From Chelydra serpentina (taxonomy: Eukaryota > Chordata > Testudines > Chelydridae), in assembly GCA_037349315.1 (NCBI GenBank), contig JBAIAC010000026.1:22349501-22413500 (forward strand): 64,000 nt of DNA. Direction: 5' to 3'. Each line of letters begins with the position of its first letter. The stretch's first letter is position 1. Shown in pieces: positions 61,043 to 64,000 of this stretch. The notes below the pieces were generated by a model. It had not been told where the DNA came from, searched no databases, and saw nothing but the letters and a program-made list of their open reading frames with translations. Both the position numbers and the translations under genes were made by a program.

Positions 61043-64000
61043 ATGTGGCAGGGGCAATGCATTCAGGGACCGCCTGACAAGCACCTCTTAAAGCAATATT
61101 GGAATCTCTTCTACCAGTGGAGATTGAACTGGTGCCACCTGAGTTCGTCAGAAGGGGGTTCTATTCCAACTACTTCCGAGTCAGCAAAAGAGACGGAGGA
61201 TGGAGAGCAATCCTCTATCTCAGAATCTTGCGCACCTAACTCCCTTCAAAGCATTTCAGCTCATGCTAGCCACCATAGTTCCATCCCTAGATCCAGGAAA
61301 CTGGTTCATCACCCTCAACCTACAGAATGCATACTTTCATGTAGCCATCCCCCCATCCCACAAGCATTTCCTTCATTTTTTAATAGTCTCAGATCATTAC
61401 CAAAACTGAGTGTTCTCCTCTTCGGGATCTGCACAGCCCGGAGGGTCTGTCCAAAGATTGTCCTCTCAGTGTTGGAAGCACACCTGCGTCACTGGGATAT
61501 TGTGGTATTGGACAACTGGCTCATCAGAGGCTGGTGAGCTCTAGAGGGTCAATCAGCAACCTCCAGGCCACTAGCTTTATTTCAGTCCCTGGGTCTCCAT
61601 ATCAATCGGAAGAAGTCTACACTGACCCCAGTACAAAGGATAGACTTAATCAAAGCTACTCCAGACTCTCTTACCACAAGAGCCTACCTGCCTAAGGAGA
61701 GATTCTCCATTATATCCAGTTTAATCTCAGCAATAGAGCACAGCCCACAAATAACTGCAAGGACCTACCTACAGCTCTTGGGCTGTATGTCAGCCTTCAC
61801 GTTTCTCATGCTTTATGCAAGACTGCACCTCATGTGCCTTAGGTTTGTGTACATCCCAAACAGACAATCTCTCCAAACTCCTCATCATACCTCTGAAAAT
61901 TCTGGAGACTCTCAGGTGATCCAAGGACCCAGTGAAGCACTGTATGAGAACCCCATTTTCACATCCCCCACCCTCAAAGATCCTTAGAACAGATGCCTCC
62001 CATTTGGGGAGGAACCGCAGCCCAGGTGATCCTCAGAAGACACCACACTCCTCATCAACATCCTAGAGCTAAGAGTGGTTCAATATGCTTATTAGCACTT
62101 CTTCACAACATGTAGTGTCACTCTGCCAGGGTAATACTGGACAACAGGGCAGCAATGTGTTATGTCAACCAGCAGGGCTTAGTAAGATCCCAATCCTTAT
62201 TCACAGAATTGCTGGAACTGGTGCATTTCCCATCAGATAGAAATCTCAGTGGTCTGTCTACCAGGCCACACAACTGCAGACTCTCTGAGCAGGAACTTCC
62301 ATCAGGACCATGAATAGGAGCTCTATGACTTTGTCTTCCACAGCATCTGCCAAGGCTGAGGTCTCCCAGAAGCAGATCTCTTTGGTTCCTCAATCAACAT
62401 GACATTTTGCCTTTTCTGCTCCTGATAGCCACGACTCCTCAAGAAATTTCCTAATCACACCATGATCATGTACCTTGCTATATGCTTACCTGCCTCTGTC
62501 TCTGATTCTCAAGACCTTGCTCAAAGTGCAACAGGAAAGAGTGAGGGTTCTCCTCATAACATTGTCCTGGCCAAGGCAAGTGTGGTTACTCAAACCTCCT
62601 TCACCTCTCTGTGACAGTGTTTATTTGCCTTCCCATCAGGAGGGATCTCCTATCTCAGAACTTAGGGACCCTGATCCATCCCAACCCCTCATCCTTGAAC
62701 CTGACAAAATGGTTCTTAAATTGTTCTCAAACATGGAACTAACCTGTTTGTATAGTGTCTAGTTATTTTTTCTATCTAGCAGGAAACCTACTACTTGCAA
62801 AACTTCCCTTCAAAAGTGGAAACACCTCCATTCCTGGTATTCTCTTCACTCTTCTCCGGTATCAGATGCTCTGCTCTCTAAGGGCCTAGAGTACCTGTAG
62901 GGTTTAAAGACACAGGGTCTGTCAATGAGCTCAGTCAGAGTACATTTGGCCTTCCGCTCACTCACTGAGTGCTTCTCAGTTTTTGCCATCCCATTAGGAT
63001 CAGATTCTTTAAGGGCTTACACAACTTTTTTCCTCCTATGTGGAACCTGGCCCCCAATGGGGCCTAAATTTGGTTCTTAATACTGAAAGGAACACCCTCC
63101 TTTAAACTGATAGCTACATGCTCTCTCCTCCACCACTCCCTGAAGACTTCATTCCTTATGTCCATCACTTTGGCTAGATGAATGGGAGAACTAGGTGTTC
63201 TCATGGCAGACTGACTATTCACTACCTTCTGCAGAAAGAAAACTACACTGTGTCCTCATCCTTGCTTCCTCCCTAAGGTCTCTTCAGAATACTATATTAA
63301 TCAGGAAATCCATCCACCAGTGTTCTATCCAAAGCCTCATGTCTCTGGGGAGGAAACCAGCCTACATACACTACGTGTCGGGACAGCTCTCGCATTCTAC
63401 CTTGACAGTACTAATACCTTGCCCCAGACTATTTGTATTTTTTGTGGAGAGGATGAAGGGACAGCCCATTTCCACACAAAGACTGTTGGAGTGGGTCTTG
63501 GGTTGCATCTTAATGTACGATGACACTTCTGGAATACAGCACCCCCACAGAGGAACAGCACACTGCACTAAGGCTCAGTCACATCTGTAGCTCTCTTGAA
63601 ATATGTTCCCATAGTAGAAATCTGCAAGTCTGCAACTTTGTCCTCTGTCCATATGTTTGCCAAGCATTATGCTATCTTACCTGCTTGGAGAACTGATACA
63701 CTGTTTTGTGATGCAGTCTTCTGATCTGCCTCCTCAGCATGCACCAGTTACTGCTTGAGAGTCTTCTACAGTGGAGCACCCATAGGGACATATATTCAAA
63801 GGAGAGGTTCTTTTCCTGTACAGTAACTTGAATTCTTTGAGATGTTTTGTTCCTATAGGTGCTCCACATCTGGTCCTCCCCCTGCTGTGGAGTCTCTGGC
63901 TTTGCAGTTGAGAAGGAACTGAGTGTCAATAGGTCTGCACCTCCCTATAGGGAGCTTGATGAACTGCTCTGCACTGCTTTGCAATCTCCAGTCAAGAGCA
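61043..64000 (+). mobile_element. DIRS retrotransposon copy D, runs to the window edge
   Basis: In order: RT start (FVRRGFYSNYFRVSKRDGGW-like), RT core (IPSLDPGNWFITLNLQNAYF), active site (VLDNWLIRG), RNase H end (VLLITLSWPRQVWLLKPPSP, 62475-62762), recombinase (63195-63680; IVEICKSATLSSVHMFAKHY-like), then a terminal region with TGCTCCACATCTGGTCCTCC. Frames are broken. The RT active site has Asn for Asp, and the recombinase HxxR reads HCTK. Copy is dead. Its left end (gag) is missing. Confidence 0.7.
63195..63680 (+). pseudogene. DIRS tyrosine recombinase, broken (copy D)
   Basis: Three frames carry the pieces: HVSGEETSLHTLRVGTALAF (catalytic-domain middle), TAHCTKAQSHL where H-x-x-R is expected, and VEICKSATLSSVHMFAKHYA at the end. 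The catalytic Arg of HxxR is Lys. The enzyme that would join the circular DIRS intermediate into DNA is therefore inactive here. Confidence 0.65.

Noticed and set aside
1..64000. CRISPR arrays, operons, prophage or other prokaryotic systems
   Set aside because: The window is vertebrate: spliced genes, GT-AG introns and vertebrate retrotransposons. No regularly spaced repeat arrays were seen.

Overview
The window is vertebrate nuclear DNA and most likely turtle. It is AT-rich, intron-dominated and packed with retrotransposons. The repeat mix (CR1, tyrosine-recombinase DIRS elements, a GIY-YIG Penelope-like element, an RTE-type LINE, an intact PIF/Harbinger, several hAT elements, LTRs and old MIR SINEs) resembles turtle genomes. 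The species call is inference; vertebrate is certain from two recognisable genes.

Genes. The last five recognisable coding exons of TDRD12 (+ strand, 3470-30471) encode the C-terminal CS/HSP20-like domain and an acidic tail, with AATAAA at 30835-30840. Tail to tail on the minus strand lies a complete SLC7A9 (b0,+AT, light chain of the cystine and dibasic amino acid transporter). Its 12 coding exons (55455 down to 35840) join in phase to 493 residues, and a probable non-coding first exon ends at 56481. As far as I recall, the same TDRD12/SLC7A9 tail-to-tail pair exists on human chromosome 19. A possible further minus-strand exon lies at about 57727-57817.

Mobile DNA, left to right: a fold-back hAT derivative with target duplications (1015-2639); a minus-strand 7SL RNA fragment (about 2870-2990); a long 5'-truncated CR1 (4978-8345); an L2/CR1-like remnant; DIRS copy A (8835-16735), itself interrupted by a Tc1/mariner-type element (9371-9983) and by a Harbinger (about 11424-16480). 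The Harbinger keeps an intact DDE transposase, an intact spliced Myb/SANT-like gene, and a third unexplained open frame. Next come a Gypsy-type solo LTR (18922-19728), a near full-length RTE-like LINE (21634-24640), DIRS copy B split by a hAT transposase remnant (24785-29400), an LTR-like repeat in two opposed pieces (32955-34075), and DIRS copy C. Inside SLC7A9 introns are a CR1 3' end, a Penelope-like element split by a second mariner-type copy, and a hAT MITE. A related MITE lies upstream in the 5' flanking intron. DIRS copy D runs to about the right edge of the window.

The two host genes are functionally unrelated: TDRD12 acts in germline piRNA silencing of transposons, SLC7A9 in epithelial amino acid uptake. 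The most unusual content is the largely intact Harbinger with its extra ORF and internal tRNA-like units, the fold-back hAT, the 7SL-derived fragment, and the nesting, which gives a relative order of insertion. Coordinates of splice sites were read by eye from GT/AG signals and codon phase; repeat edges without target duplications are approximate.
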